A stretch of 14,113 bases of DNA, taken from contig JACKMC010000022.1 of NCBI GenBank assembly GCA_024235595.1, positions 1 to 14,113 on the forward strand. Direction: 5' to 3'. Within the stretch, counting starts at the first letter, position 1. Each line of letters begins with the position of its first letter. Positions 1 to 7,190 of the stretch are shown piece by piece. A program made the translations under genes and the position numbers. The notes beneath the pieces were generated by a model. It did no database searches. It had not been told where the DNA came from and was given only the letters and a program-made list of their open reading frames with translations. This stretch comes from Zoogloeaceae bacterium (GTDB lineage Bacteria > Pseudomonadota > Gammaproteobacteria > Burkholderiales > Rhodocyclaceae).

Positions 1-1
1 T

Positions 2-550
2 TCGGCTGGCTACCTGACGCAGAGCTTCGATTCGGCCGAGGCCTTCCTCGCCGGATACAACGACGGGCTCACCGGCTGCGTGCTGCTCGATGTGCGCATG
101 CCGGGCATGAGCGGGCTCGAGCTCTTCGATCGCCTGTGCGAGCTGCACGCCACGCTGCCGGTGATTTTCATCACTGGCCATGGCGATGTCCCCATGGCGG
201 TCGCGGCGCTCAAGCGCGGCGCTGCCGATTTCATCGAAAAGCCCTTCAACGACGAGGACATGCTGACGCTGATACGTCAGTGCCTGGCGGTCGAGCGCGA
301 TGAGCGCGACCGCCGCCGCCAGGATGCCGAGGTGGCGCGCCGGCTGGACCAGCTCACGCAGCGCGAGCGCGAGGTCCTCGAACTCATCATCGCCGGCAAG
401 CTGAACAAGCAGATCGCCGATACGCTGGGTATCAGCATCAAGACGGTCGAGGTGCATCGTGCCCGGGTAATGGAAAAGATGGGCGCGAATTCGCTGGCCG
501 AGCTGGTGCAGCATGTAGTGGCCCTGGAGCCCCAGTCGGCACCACGCTGA
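2..550 (+). CDS. FixJ/TodT-type two-component response regulator, 5'-truncated by the window edge
   Basis: The reading frame is open from base 2, so the start lies outside the window; 182 residues remain. The visible part is most of a receiver domain followed by a LuxR/FixJ-type helix-turn-helix. The phospho-acceptor Asp sits in LLDVRMPGMSG (codons near 77-110). The conserved Thr of FITGHGD and Lys of IEKPF complete the receiver signature. The output domain begins at LTQREREVLELI and contains the recognition helix region GISIKTVEVHRARVMEKM. By family knowledge this is a cytoplasmic transcription factor phosphorylated by a partner histidine kinase, probably encoded just upstream and not visible. 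The target genes cannot be read from the sequence. It ends 65 bases before the antiporter gene, which may or may not be in its regulon. Confidence 0.92.
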   Translation, partial: SAGYLTQSFDSAEAFLAGYNDGLTGCVLLDVRMPGMSGLELFDRLCELHATLPVIFITGHGDVPMAVAALKRGAADFIEKPFNDEDMLTLIRQCLAVERDERDRRRQDAEVARRLDQLTQREREVLELIIAGKLNKQIADTLGISIKTVEVHRARVMEKMGANSLAELVQHVVALEPQSAPR

Positions 551-615
551 GCCGGCCTGTGCGGTCCGCTCGGCCGTGAAACACGTAGGTGATGACAAGA
601 TGGTAGATTCTGCGC

Positions 616-2364
616 ATGACTGCCATCAACGGACTTTTCCTTCTCGCCGGACTGCTGTTGTTTGTCAGCGTGCTCGCCAGCACCGTCTCGGCGAGGCTCG
701 GCCTGCCGCTGCTGCTGCTGTTTCTCGTCGTTGGCATGCTGGCCGGCGAGGACGGTCCAGGCGGCATCCGTTTCGACGATTTCGCTTTCGCGACGCTGGT
801 CGGCCATCTGGCGCTTGCGGTGATCCTGCTCGATGGCGGCCTGCGTACCCGGGTAAGCAGTTTCCGTGTCGCGCTCTGGCCGGCAGCCGTGCTGGCGAGC
901 TGGGGCGTGGTTGCGACCGCGCTGGTGCTCGGCCTGTTCGCAACCTGGCTGATGGACATCGACTGGCGGATGGGGATGCTGCTCGCAGCCATCGTTGGTT
1001 CGACCGACGCCGCGGCGGTCTTCGCACTGCTGCGCAACAGTGGTGTCCGGCTCAACGAAAGAGTCAAGGCGACCCTCGAGATCGAGTCCGGCGCCAACGA
1101 CCCGATGGCAATCCTGCTGGTCACCGTACTGGTCGAGATGCTGCTCACACCCGAAAAGGCAGGCTTCGGCCGCTTCATGCTGATGCTGGTCGCACAGCTC
1201 GGCATCGGCGTGCTGTTCGGCGGCGCAGGGGGTTGGGTGTTGCGTCGCCTGCTGACCCGCATGCGGCTCGCCGAAGGCCTCTACGCGCTGCTCATCGTGT
1301 CCGGCGGCTTGCTGATCTTTGCTGCTGCCAATCTCATTGGTGGCAGCGGATTCCTCGCGGTGTACCTGGCCGGGCTGATGGTCGGCAACAGCCGCTGTCA
1401 TGCCACCGAGCACGTGCTGCGGGTCATGGACGGTCTCGCCTGGCTGGCGCAGGCGGGAATGTTCCTGGTTCTCGGCCTGCTGGTGACCCCTTCGCACTTA
1501 CTTGAATCGCTTCCCCATGCGCTCGTCATGGCAGTTTTTCTGATGCTGGTAGCGCGGCCGCTGGCAGTTCTGAGCGGCTTGCTGCCATTTCGCTATCAGC
1601 CCCGCGAGATTGGCTATGTCGCCTGGGTCGGCCTTCGTGGCGCGGTGCCGATCGTGCTCGCCATCGTGCCCGTGACCATGGGCATTCCGGACTCGCGTTT
1701 GTTGTTCGATGTGGCCTTTGCGGTGGTGCTGGTGTCGCTGCTGATCCAGGGGGCGACCGTGCCGGTCGCCGCGCGCTGGTTGAAGATCGAGGTGCCGGCC
1801 TCCGACGAGCCGGTGGATCGGCGCGAAGTGTGGGTGGGCGACGAGGCTTCGCTCGACCTCCTCGAGTACCGCGTCGCCGCTGGTGCAAACGCCCAGGGGC
1901 GCCACCCTGACGAGGTGGCTGCGGAAGTGGGAGGGATCTCGGTGCGCTGCGTATCGTTGGTGCGCGGCGGCAGGATCCAGCCGCTGCGGCTCGACACCCG
2001 TCTGCGCGAGGGTGATTCGGTGTGGTTCGTGGCCTCGGATAGCCATGCGGAGCGTCTGGCACGTCTTTTCAATGCGGGCGCCGGCGACGAGCTCTCGGCC
2101 CACGCGGGCTTCTTCGGCGAGTTCGTGGTTGACCCCGCCTGTCCGGCCAGCGCGCTGGTCAGCAACTACGGGGTGTCGTTGCCGCAGCATGAGGTGGCGC
2201 TGCCGCTGCGCGAATTGATTCGCGTGCGATTGGGGCGCGCCCTCGTGGTGGGCGACCGCCTCTCGCTGGGCGGGCTGGTGCTCACGGTGCGCGACATCGA
2301 CGAACGTGGCACCGTCACGCAGATCGGCCTCAAGTGCCCGGTGCTGACGCGGCCGCCACGTTGA
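616..2364 (+). CDS. nhaP2: Potassium/proton antiporter, CPA1 family (NhaP2/CvrA type)
   Basis: The protein has 582 residues, close to the usual length of E. coli CvrA/NhaP2. Residues 1-390 are a hydrophobic antiporter domain of about 12-13 membrane segments. It carries the signatures GSTDAAAVFALL (Asp131), ESGANDPMAI (Asn161-Asp162) and WVGLRGAVPI (Arg341) expected of CPA1 exchangers. Residues of about 408-485 form a TrkA-C (RCK_C) ligand-binding domain, and about 495-580 a CorC/HlyC-type C-terminal domain; this arrangement is typical of NhaP2. Family members exchange K+ (some also Na+) for H+ across the inner membrane and help control cytoplasmic K+ and volume. The ATG at 616 is placed correctly relative to the family N-terminus, but no strong ribosome-binding site precedes it. 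It appears monocistronic, with 151 bases before folD. Confidence 0.95.
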   Translation: MTAINGLFLLAGLLLFVSVLASTVSARLGLPLLLLFLVVGMLAGEDGPGGIRFDDFAFATLVGHLALAVILLDGGLRTRVSSFRVALWPAAVLASWGVVATALVLGLFATWLMDIDWRMGMLLAAIVGSTDAAAVFALLRNSGVRLNERVKATLEIESGANDPMAILLVTVLVEMLLTPEKAGFGRFMLMLVAQLGIGVLFGGAGGWVLRRLLTRMRLAEGLYALLIVSGGLLIFAAANLIGGSGFLAVYLAGLMVGNSRCHATEHVLRVMDGLAWLAQAGMFLVLGLLVTPSHLLESLPHALVMAVFLMLVARPLAVLSGLLPFRYQPREIGYVAWVGLRGAVPIVLAIVPVTMGIPDSRLLFDVAFAVVLVSLLIQGATVPVAARWLKIEVPASDEPVDRREVWVGDEASLDLLEYRVAAGANAQGRHPDEVAAEVGGISVRCVSLVRGGRIQPLRLDTRLREGDSVWFVASDSHAERLARLFNAGAGDELSAHAGFFGEFVVDPACPASALVSNYGVSLPQHEVALPLRELIRVRLGRALVVGDRLSLGGLVLTVRDIDERGTVTQIGLKCPVLTRPPR

Positions 2365-2382
2365 CACATCCCTGCGGGAGCA

Positions 2383-2412
2383 GGCCGCGCTACGGCGGGC
2401 GTAGCGGTGGCC
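2383..2412 (+). other. GC-rich stem-loop after the antiporter gene (possible REP-like element)
   Basis: CGCTAC (2388-2393) pairs perfectly with GTAGCG (2401-2406), and GGCC (2383-2386) pairs with GGCC (2409-2412). Just before it, CCTGC GGGA GCAGG (2371-2384) could form an alternative small hairpin. There is no T-run, so this is not a standard intrinsic terminator. The CCTGCGGGAGCAGG core resembles REP-type extragenic repeats of Pseudomonas, but only one copy is in the window. The function is not settled. Confidence 0.35.
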
Positions 2413-2455
2413 GCGGCTCTGGTGGCGAGATTAAACCACTCAGTCCTCCTGCTGG

Positions 2456-2507
2456 CTGCGAAATCGCGCTGCGCTCTGGTAAAATCTCGGGTTTTTCAGC
2501 TCAGGGA
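2456..2507 (+). promoter_or_regulatory. Putative folD promoter and ribosome-binding site
   Basis: A TAAAAT -10-like hexamer lies at 2480-2485, with a weak -35 match CTGCGA at 2456-2461 (18-bp spacer). The Shine-Dalgarno AGGGA at 2503-2507 lies 8 bases before the ATG at 2516. The -10 box and the Shine-Dalgarno are seen directly; assignment as a promoter is inference. Confidence 0.4.
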
Positions 2508-2515
2508 CTTGCCCA

Positions 2516-3385
2516 ATGTCGGCTCGCATTCTTGATGGAAATGCCCTGTCGGCCCAATTGCGTGGCCGCCTGGCCGACGACGCTGCGGCGCTTGCTGCGC
2601 GCGGTGTCCAGCCCTGTCTCGCGGTGATCCTGGTGGGCGGCGATCCAGCCTCCTCGGTGTATGTCCGCAACAAGGTGGCCGCGTGTGAAAAGGCGGGGAT
2701 CAAATCGCTCAGGTTCGATTATCCGCAGGACGCCGATCCGGCGAGTGTGCTTGAGCGGATCGCGGCGCTCAACGCGGATCCTGCGGTGCACGGCATCCTG
2801 GTGCAATTGCCGCTGCCGCGCCAGTTCAACGAAAAGGCAGTGCTCGAGGCGATCGCGGTTGGCAAGGATGTGGATGGATTCCACGCCGAGAACGTGGGTC
2901 GCCTGTCGCAGGGCCAGGAGGCGTTTTTTCCCTGTACGCCGCATGGCGTGATGAAGATGCTGGAGTCGGCCGGGATCGCGGTGAAGGGCGCCGACGCGGT
3001 GGTGATCGGCCGTTCGAACATCGTCGGCAAGCCGATGGCGGTGTTGCTCACCAACGCGGGCGCCACGGTGACCGTCTGTCACTCGCAGACCCGTGACCTC
3101 GCCGCGCATACCCGGCGTGCCGATATCGTGATCGCTGCGGTTGGCCGGCCGCGTTTCGTGACCGGCGACATGGTGAAGCCGGGCGCTGCCGTGATCGACG
3201 TGGGCATCAACCGTATCCAGGACGGGCCCGAGGCGGGCAAGCTGTGTGGCGATGTCGACTTCGCGTCGGTCAGCGCCGTGGCCGGGGCAATCTCGCCGGT
3301 GCCCGGCGGGGTTGGCCCGATGACCATCACCATGTTGCTCGCCAACACGATCGAGGCCGCGCGTCGTGTGGCCGACAAGCGCTGA
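2516..3385 (+). CDS. folD: Bifunctional methylenetetrahydrofolate dehydrogenase / methenyltetrahydrofolate cyclohydrolase FolD
   Basis: The protein has 289 residues, the standard FolD length. It interconverts 5,10-methylene-THF, 5,10-methenyl-THF and 10-formyl-THF in the cytoplasm with NADP, supplying one-carbon units for purine synthesis and formyl-Met. The catalytic Tyr49 and Lys53 are in SSVYVRNKVAACEKAGI. Gln97 is in LVQLPLP, and the folate-site aspartate in KDVDGFH (118-122). The nucleotide-binding loop is VIGRSNIVGKPMA (163-175), and PVPGGVGPMT (261-270) is the C-terminal FolD signature. The start at 2516 is supported by AGGGA 8 bases upstream and by the conserved N-terminus MSARILDG. 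It is followed by the purine gene cluster after 66 bases, which fits its metabolic role. No anomalies were seen. Confidence 0.97.
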   Translation: MSARILDGNALSAQLRGRLADDAAALAARGVQPCLAVILVGGDPASSVYVRNKVAACEKAGIKSLRFDYPQDADPASVLERIAALNADPAVHGILVQLPLPRQFNEKAVLEAIAVGKDVDGFHAENVGRLSQGQEAFFPCTPHGVMKMLESAGIAVKGADAVVIGRSNIVGKPMAVLLTNAGATVTVCHSQTRDLAAHTRRADIVIAAVGRPRFVTGDMVKPGAAVIDVGINRIQDGPEAGKLCGDVDFASVSAVAGAISPVPGGVGPMTITMLLANTIEAARRVADKR

Positions 3386-3451
3386 GCCTGGCCCCTCGCC
3401 ACGCCGATCGCAAAGCTCGATTTCGAAACGCTACCCAGGTTGGACGCCCCA

Positions 3452-3973
3452 ATGACCAAGCCCTCTCAATCCGCCCCCCCCCCATCGCCCCTGGTGGGCG
3501 TGATCATGGGCTCGAACTCCGACTGGCCGACCATGCAGGCGGCGGCGCGCATCCTCGAAGACTTCGGGGTTGCCTACGAAGCACGGGTGGTGTCCGCACA
3601 CCGCACCCCCGACCTGATGTTCGAGTACGCGGAAACCGCCCGTGGGAGGGGCCTCAAGGCGATCATAGCGGGCGCGGGCGGGGCGGCGCATCTGCCGGGC
3701 ATGGTCGCCGCCAAGACGACCCTGCCGGTGCTCGGCGTGCCGGTCCAGTCGCGCGCGCTCTCCGGCAAGGACTCGCTGCTGTCCATCGTCCAGATGCCCA
3801 AGGGCGTACCGGTGGCAACCTTTGCGATCGGCGAGGCGGGGGCGGCCAACGCGGCCCTGTTTGCGGTCGCGCTGCTCGCCAACGAGAATGCGCAGCTTGC
3901 CGAGCGCCTTGCGGCTTTTCGTGCTCGCCAGAGCGAAGCGGTGCTGGCGATGGAACTGCCACCGCCGGCCTGA
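3452..3973 (+). CDS. purE: N5-carboxyaminoimidazole ribonucleotide mutase PurE (class I)
   Basis: PurE moves the carboxyl group of N5-CAIR to C4, giving CAIR, in de novo purine synthesis; it works after PurK. With the ATG at 3452 the protein has 173 residues, normal for class I PurE. It contains GVIMGSNSDWPTM (16-28), the catalytic His50 in VSAHRTP, and AGAGGAAHLPGM (73-84). An in-frame TTG at 3440 would add four residues. Neither start has a strong Shine-Dalgarno (AGG at 3437-3439 is about 12 bases before the ATG), so the start is uncertain by a few codons. The N-terminal codons include a run of 10 C (3474-3483) encoding part of a Pro stretch that lies ahead of the conserved core. Confidence 0.96.
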   Translation: MTKPSQSAPPPSPLVGVIMGSNSDWPTMQAAARILEDFGVAYEARVVSAHRTPDLMFEYAETARGRGLKAIIAGAGGAAHLPGMVAAKTTLPVLGVPVQSRALSGKDSLLSIVQMPKGVPVATFAIGEAGAANAALFAVALLANENAQLAERLAAFRARQSEAVLAMELPPPA

Positions 3974-3979
3974 GCCGGC
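3964..3979 (+). other. Perfect hairpin over the purE stop codon
   Basis: GCCGGC (3964-3969), loop CTGA, GCCGGC (3974-3979). The TGA stop of purE lies in the loop, and the hairpin fills most of the 16-base gap before the SMR gene. It lacks a T-run, so it is unlikely to terminate transcription. It could affect coupling or mRNA processing between purE and the transporter gene; that is inference. Confidence 0.5.
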
Positions 3980-3989
3980 GCCACGCGTC

Positions 3990-4325
3990 ATGTCGCTCAC
4001 CTACGCCTATCTGTTCTGCGCGATCCTTGCCGAAGTCCTCGGCACGGCAGCGCTCAAGGCGTCGGACGGCTTCAGTCGTCCTTGGCCGTCGCTTCTCGTG
4101 GTGCTCGGCTATGGCGTGGCGTTCTTCTTGTTGTCCCTCACGCTGCGGCAGATGCAGGTCGGTATCGCCTATGCGATCTGGTCTGGCGTCGGCACGGTGC
4201 TGATCAGCATCGCCGCCGTCTTTCTGTTCGGCCAGCGCCTCGACCTGCCCGCGATGATGGGTATCGGTCTGATCGTCTCGGGCGTGCTGGTGATCAATCT
4301 GTTTTCCGACGTCTCTGCCCATTGA
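3990..4325 (+). CDS. Small multidrug resistance (SMR) transporter, EmrE-like
   Basis: The protein has 111 residues and four predicted membrane segments, the standard SMR size. Residues key to EmrE are all present: Glu15 (EmrE Glu14, the proton/substrate site) in ILAEVLGTAALK, Tyr41, Tyr61 and Trp64 in GIAYAIWSGVG, and GQRLDLPA with GVLVINL in the last helix. By family knowledge it works as an antiparallel dimer in the inner membrane, exchanging protons for cationic or aromatic compounds. The EmrE-like motif set favours a Qac-type exporter over a guanidinium exporter, but the substrate cannot be read from sequence. The ATG at 3990 gives the family N-terminus exactly. It lies between purE (16-base gap) and purK (8-base gap), so it is very probably co-transcribed with them. 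No Shine-Dalgarno is evident, which suggests coupling to purE translation. Confidence 0.93.
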   Translation: MSLTYAYLFCAILAEVLGTAALKASDGFSRPWPSLLVVLGYGVAFFLLSLTLRQMQVGIAYAIWSGVGTVLISIAAVFLFGQRLDLPAMMGIGLIVSGVLVINLFSDVSAH

Positions 4326-4333
4326 GGCCCGTC

Positions 4334-5503
4334 ATGTCTAACTCGTCCACCTCGATCCTGCCCCCCGCGACGCTGGGCATGCTTGGCGGCGGCCAGCTCG
4401 GCCGCTTCTTCGTTTCGGCCGCACACGAAATGGGCTACAAGGTGTGCGTGCTCGACCCCGACCCGCACAGTCCCGCCGGCCTGATCGCCGACGAGCATCT
4501 GGTGGCGCCCTACGAGGACTACGCTGCGCTCGATCGAATGGCTGCGATGTGTGCCGCGGTGACCACCGAGTTCGAGAACGTGCCCGCCGAAACCCTGGAA
4601 TACCTCGCCAAGTTCGTGGCGGTGCGCCCGGGCGCCCAAGCCGTGGCGGTGTGCCAGAACCGCATCGCCGAGAAGACCTTCCTGCGCGACAACGGAATCC
4701 CCCATGGACCGTTCGCGGTGATCCGTAGCGATGAGGATATCGCCGACGCCAATGCTGGATTGTTTCCGGCCGTGCTCAAGGTGGCGCGCTTCGGTTACGA
4801 CGGCAAGGGCCAGGCGCGGGTCGCCGATCGCGCCGAGGCGCTGCGTGCCTTTCATCAATTCAAGGGCGAGGCTTGCGTGCTCGAGAAGATGCTTACGCTC
4901 GACTACGAGGTTTCGGTGGTACTTGCGCGGGACGAGGACGGCCGCATCGCATGCTTTGCCGCTGGCGAGAACAGCCATCGCCACGGCATTCTCGACATCA
5001 CCATCGCCCCGGCCCGCGCCTCGGCCTGCCAGCAGGATTCCGCCCGGCAGGTGGCCGAGCGGATCGCGGAACGGCTCGCCTACGTCGGCACCCTCGGAGT
5101 CGAGTTCTTCGTCAGTGGCGGCCAGCTCGTCGTGAACGAAATGGCGCCGCGGCCGCACAACAGCGGCCACCACACCATCGACGCCTGTGTCACGTCGCAG
5201 TATGAGCAGCAGGTGCGCGCATTGTGCGGTTTGCCGCTGGGCGAGCCGCGCATGCATTCGGCAGCGGTGATGGTCAATCTGCTCGGTGAGCTCTGGTACG
5301 AGGGCGGCAGCGCGCAGGGTGTGTATCGCGAGCCCGACTGGCGTGCGCTTCATGCCTATCCCAGCCTCCGGCTGCATCTCTACGGCAAGCACCATGCCCG
5401 GCCGGGCCGCAAGATGGGTCACTTCGTGGTTGTCGACGACGATCCCGACGCGGCTCTGGCCACTGCCCTGGCCGCGCGGGCCGCGATCGGCGTCACGGAC
5501 TGA
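4334..5503 (+). CDS. purK: N5-carboxyaminoimidazole ribonucleotide synthase PurK
   Basis: PurK is an ATP-grasp enzyme that makes N5-CAIR from AIR, ATP and bicarbonate, handing product to PurE. The 389-residue length is normal. The N-terminal nucleotide-fold motif is MLGGGQLGRF (16-25), followed by TEFENVP (78-84). The ATP-grasp loop is RFGYDGKGQ (152-160). The metal/ATP site is NEMAPRPHNSGHH (268-280). The ATG at 4334 is chosen because GAGG (4324-4327), overlapping the stop of the SMR gene, lies 6 bases before it, and because homology begins a few residues later; the same frame is open further upstream but has no PurK similarity there. The next gene begins 4 bases after its stop, so the cluster is tightly packed. 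Confidence 0.96.
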   Translation: MSNSSTSILPPATLGMLGGGQLGRFFVSAAHEMGYKVCVLDPDPHSPAGLIADEHLVAPYEDYAALDRMAAMCAAVTTEFENVPAETLEYLAKFVAVRPGAQAVAVCQNRIAEKTFLRDNGIPHGPFAVIRSDEDIADANAGLFPAVLKVARFGYDGKGQARVADRAEALRAFHQFKGEACVLEKMLTLDYEVSVVLARDEDGRIACFAAGENSHRHGILDITIAPARASACQQDSARQVAERIAERLAYVGTLGVEFFVSGGQLVVNEMAPRPHNSGHHTIDACVTSQYEQQVRALCGLPLGEPRMHSAAVMVNLLGELWYEGGSAQGVYREPDWRALHAYPSLRLHLYGKHHARPGRKMGHFVVVDDDPDAALATALAARAAIGVTD

Positions 5504-5507
5504 GTCG

Positions 5508-6494
5508 ATGCACGATATCCAGCGGGCCGTCGACGCACTGCGCGCGGGGCAACTTGTCGCCTTCCCGACCGAAACCGTCTACGGTCTCGGCGCCGACGCG
5601 CTCAATCCACAAGCGGCAGCCAGGATCTTCGCTGCCAAGGGCCGGCCCGCCGACCATCCGTTGATCGTGCATCTGCCCGACGCCGAGCAGCTCAATGTGT
5701 GGGCGCGCAGCATCCCCAGGGAGGCGCTCGCCCTGGCGCGCGCATTCTGGCCGGGGCCGCTGACCCTGATCCTCAAGCGCAGCGACGAAGTGCCGGATAT
5801 CGTGACCGGCGGACAAGATACCGTTGGCCTGCGTGTTCCGGGTCATCCAGTGGCGCTCGCCTTGCTGCGGGCGTTCGGTTCGGGCATCGCCGCGCCGTCG
5901 GCAAATCGCTTCGGGCGCATCAGCCCGACCACCGCCGAGCATGTGCGCGAGGAACTGGGCGGGCAGGTGAGCATGATTCTCGATGGCGGCCCCTGCGACG
6001 TCGGAATCGAATCGACGATCCTCGACCTCTCGCGCGACACGCCGGTCATCCTCAGGCCGGGCGCCATCACCGCGGACGACATCGCGGCGGTGATCGGGCG
6101 CAGGCCGCAGCAGCGTTGCGCAGCAGCGTCGGCCGATGTGGACGCGCCGCGCGTCTCGGGTTCCCTGGCGGCCCACTACGCTCCGCGCACGCCGCTTCAA
6201 GTGCTCGGACTCGAAGAAATCCTCACCGCACTTGCCGTGCCCGGCCGCGCCGAAGCGACCGCTGTGCTGGCACGTCGCCCGCCCCCCGGTGGTTCGCGCT
6301 GCATGGTGTGGCGCGAGGCTCCCGCGGATGCTGCCGGATTTGCCCACGCCTTGTATGCGGCACTGCGCGATCTCGATCATCTGGGTGCGGCGCGGATTCT
6401 CGTCGAAGCTCCGGAAGCATCGCCATCCTGGCAGGCCGTTGCGGATCGCCTCGGCCGCGCCGCGGTCGGCTCGGGCGAAAACGGTGGGGGCTGA
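5508..6494 (+). CDS. sua5: L-threonylcarbamoyladenylate synthase, long Sua5-type
   Basis: The enzyme makes threonylcarbamoyl-AMP from threonine, bicarbonate and ATP, the first step of the t6A37 modification of ANN-decoding tRNAs. Residues 1-195 are the YrdC domain: FPTETVYGLGADA (19-31), the KGRP motif (44-47), WPGPLTLIL (81-89), TVGLRVP (105-111), PSANRFG (130-136) and the DGGPCDVGIESTI loop. A linker leads to a C-terminal Sua5 domain of about 100 residues that begins near GSLAAHYAP (218-226), so this 328-residue protein is the two-domain form rather than short TsaC. The start at 5508 lies 4 bases after the purK stop and matches the family N-terminus. Placement behind purEK is common in betaproteobacteria as far as I know. 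No anomaly was seen. Confidence 0.93.
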   Translation: MHDIQRAVDALRAGQLVAFPTETVYGLGADALNPQAAARIFAAKGRPADHPLIVHLPDAEQLNVWARSIPREALALARAFWPGPLTLILKRSDEVPDIVTGGQDTVGLRVPGHPVALALLRAFGSGIAAPSANRFGRISPTTAEHVREELGGQVSMILDGGPCDVGIESTILDLSRDTPVILRPGAITADDIAAVIGRRPQQRCAAASADVDAPRVSGSLAAHYAPRTPLQVLGLEEILTALAVPGRAEATAVLARRPPPGGSRCMVWREAPADAAGFAHALYAALRDLDHLGAARILVEAPEASPSWQAVADRLGRAAVGSGENGGG

Positions 6495-6550
6495 AAGTCC
6501 GCCCTCCGGCCGCAAGCATACCGACGCTTCTCTTCCCCGAAGCCGGTCGA

Positions 6551-6556
6551 TATAAT
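6551..6556 (+). promoter_or_regulatory. Promoter -10 box of the tRNA-Ala gene
   Basis: A perfect TATAAT lies 10 bases before the first base of the tRNA. A convincing -35 is not visible at the expected distance (about 6528-6533 reads TTCTCT), so only the -10 is claimed. Confidence 0.6.
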
Positions 6557-6566
6557 CGCGTTGTCA

Positions 6567-6642
6567 GGGCCGATAGCTCAGCTGGGAGAGCGCTGCGTTC
6601 GCAATGCAGAGGTCGGGAGTTCGATCCTCCTTCGGTCCACCA
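6567..6642 (+). tRNA. tRNA-Ala, anticodon CGC
   Basis: The 76 bases fold into a full cloverleaf, with CCA encoded at 6640-6642. The acceptor stem pairs GGGCCGA (6567-6573) with TCGGTCC (6632-6638). It includes a G-T pair at positions 3 and 70 (6569/6636), the classic alanine identity element. The D stem is GCTC/GAGC. The anticodon stem is CTGCG/TGCAG with loop TTCGCAA, giving CGC, which reads GCG (Ala). The T stem is GGGAG/CTCCT with loop TTCGATC. The 3' half of such genes is a common target for integrases, and the sequence type changes immediately downstream. Confidence 0.97.
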
Positions 6643-6655
6643 AGAATTCATAGTA

Positions 6656-6695
6656 AAAACAGCGCATTACACTTTGCAGTGTGATGCGCTGTTTT
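6656..6695 (+). terminator. Strong intrinsic (possibly bidirectional) terminator after tRNA-Ala
   Basis: The arms AAAACAGCGCATTACACT (6656-6673) and AGTGTGATGCGCTGTTTT (6678-6695) form an 18-bp stem with one T-G pair and a TTGC loop. The 3' side ends in TTTT followed by GCTTT, and the 5' side begins with an A-run, so it should also work on the opposite strand. It lies 14 bases after the tRNA. Confidence 0.88.
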
Positions 6696-7190
6696 GCTTT
6701 GTAAGGCAGGTTTTTGCAAACTCAGTGTGGCAAATTTGTGGCAAAGACTGGGCTTGCAGCAGTCATGCACTGCGTGACACTGCGCAATAACGCGTTGTAG
6801 GATGGCGCCACTCGCGCTGAGGACGTTGTGAACGGCTTCGAGAAAAAAGCAAAGGGTACAAGGGGCCTTGCAAGCTGAACCTTGCCCAACAAGCGAAAGC
6901 CACGGACTGTTCAGCGGCCGCCTCCGTAAGCGGATCGGAGGATAGGTAGGAAAGGATGCCGACAGGCATCGCCTGGTAGCGCCCTGCCGGATGTTGTGAT
7001 GAGGCCGGTTTGGCTGCGCTACCCAGGAGAGCGAGGGCACCATGGGGGATAACCCCGCCGTGTTTGGCTTGTTGCTAAGTTGGCTGCAGTGGCACTGGGC
7101 GTAAATCTCCGGTCAACTGAGCTGGATACGGAACCGCGGACTCATCCGACATGACCGGCTTCGGCCGGTCGGTTTCGGAGATGTTCGCCC
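6696..7190. other. Gene-free stretch with repeats and hairpins at the tRNA-proximal end of the accessory region
   Basis: No convincing gene is found on either strand. The stretch holds a 9-bp direct repeat TGTGGCAAA at 6726-6734 and 6737-6745 (11-bp pitch). It also has three local hairpins: CCTCCG/CGGAGG (6921-6926/6936-6941), GATGCC/GGCATC (6955-6960/6965-6970) and GGGG/CCCC with ATAA loop (7045-7056). The open frame on the - strand at 6648-7043 has no recognisable protein features and is treated as chance. The stretch could contain attachment-site arms, an origin accessory region or a structured RNA; none is proven. Confidence 0.6.
7153..7170 (+). promoter_or_regulatory. Very stable TTCG hairpin in the leader of the AlpA-like gene
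   Basis: GACCGGC (7153-7159), TTCG loop, GCCGGTC (7164-7170): a perfect 7-bp stem with the exceptionally stable UUCG tetraloop. It ends 6 bases before the GGAG ribosome-binding site (7177-7180) and 20 bases before the ATG at 7191. There is no T-run. It may be a protein-binding or translation-control site for the replication operon; that role is inference. Confidence 0.5.

Noticed and set aside
277..1497. 406-residue - strand open frame opposite the response regulator and antiporter
   Set aside because: Its sequence is rich in Gln/His/Arg, as expected from the reverse of G+C-rich genes, and it spans two clear genes on the other strand.
2383..2412. Stem-loop after the antiporter as an intrinsic terminator
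   Set aside because: It lacks a T-run, so I list it only as a stem-loop.
4169..5422. 417-residue - strand open frame opposite purK
   Set aside because: It is a shadow of purK; it has no recognisable domain and the + strand frame is a certain gene.
6625..6642. tRNA 3' end as a proven attachment site
   Set aside because: I found no second copy of this sequence within the window, so the attachment core cannot be defined here.
6648..7043. 131-residue - strand open frame after the tRNA
   Set aside because: It begins inside a terminator hairpin, has no family features and no good ribosome-binding site. I considered an integrase remnant but saw no recombinase motifs.
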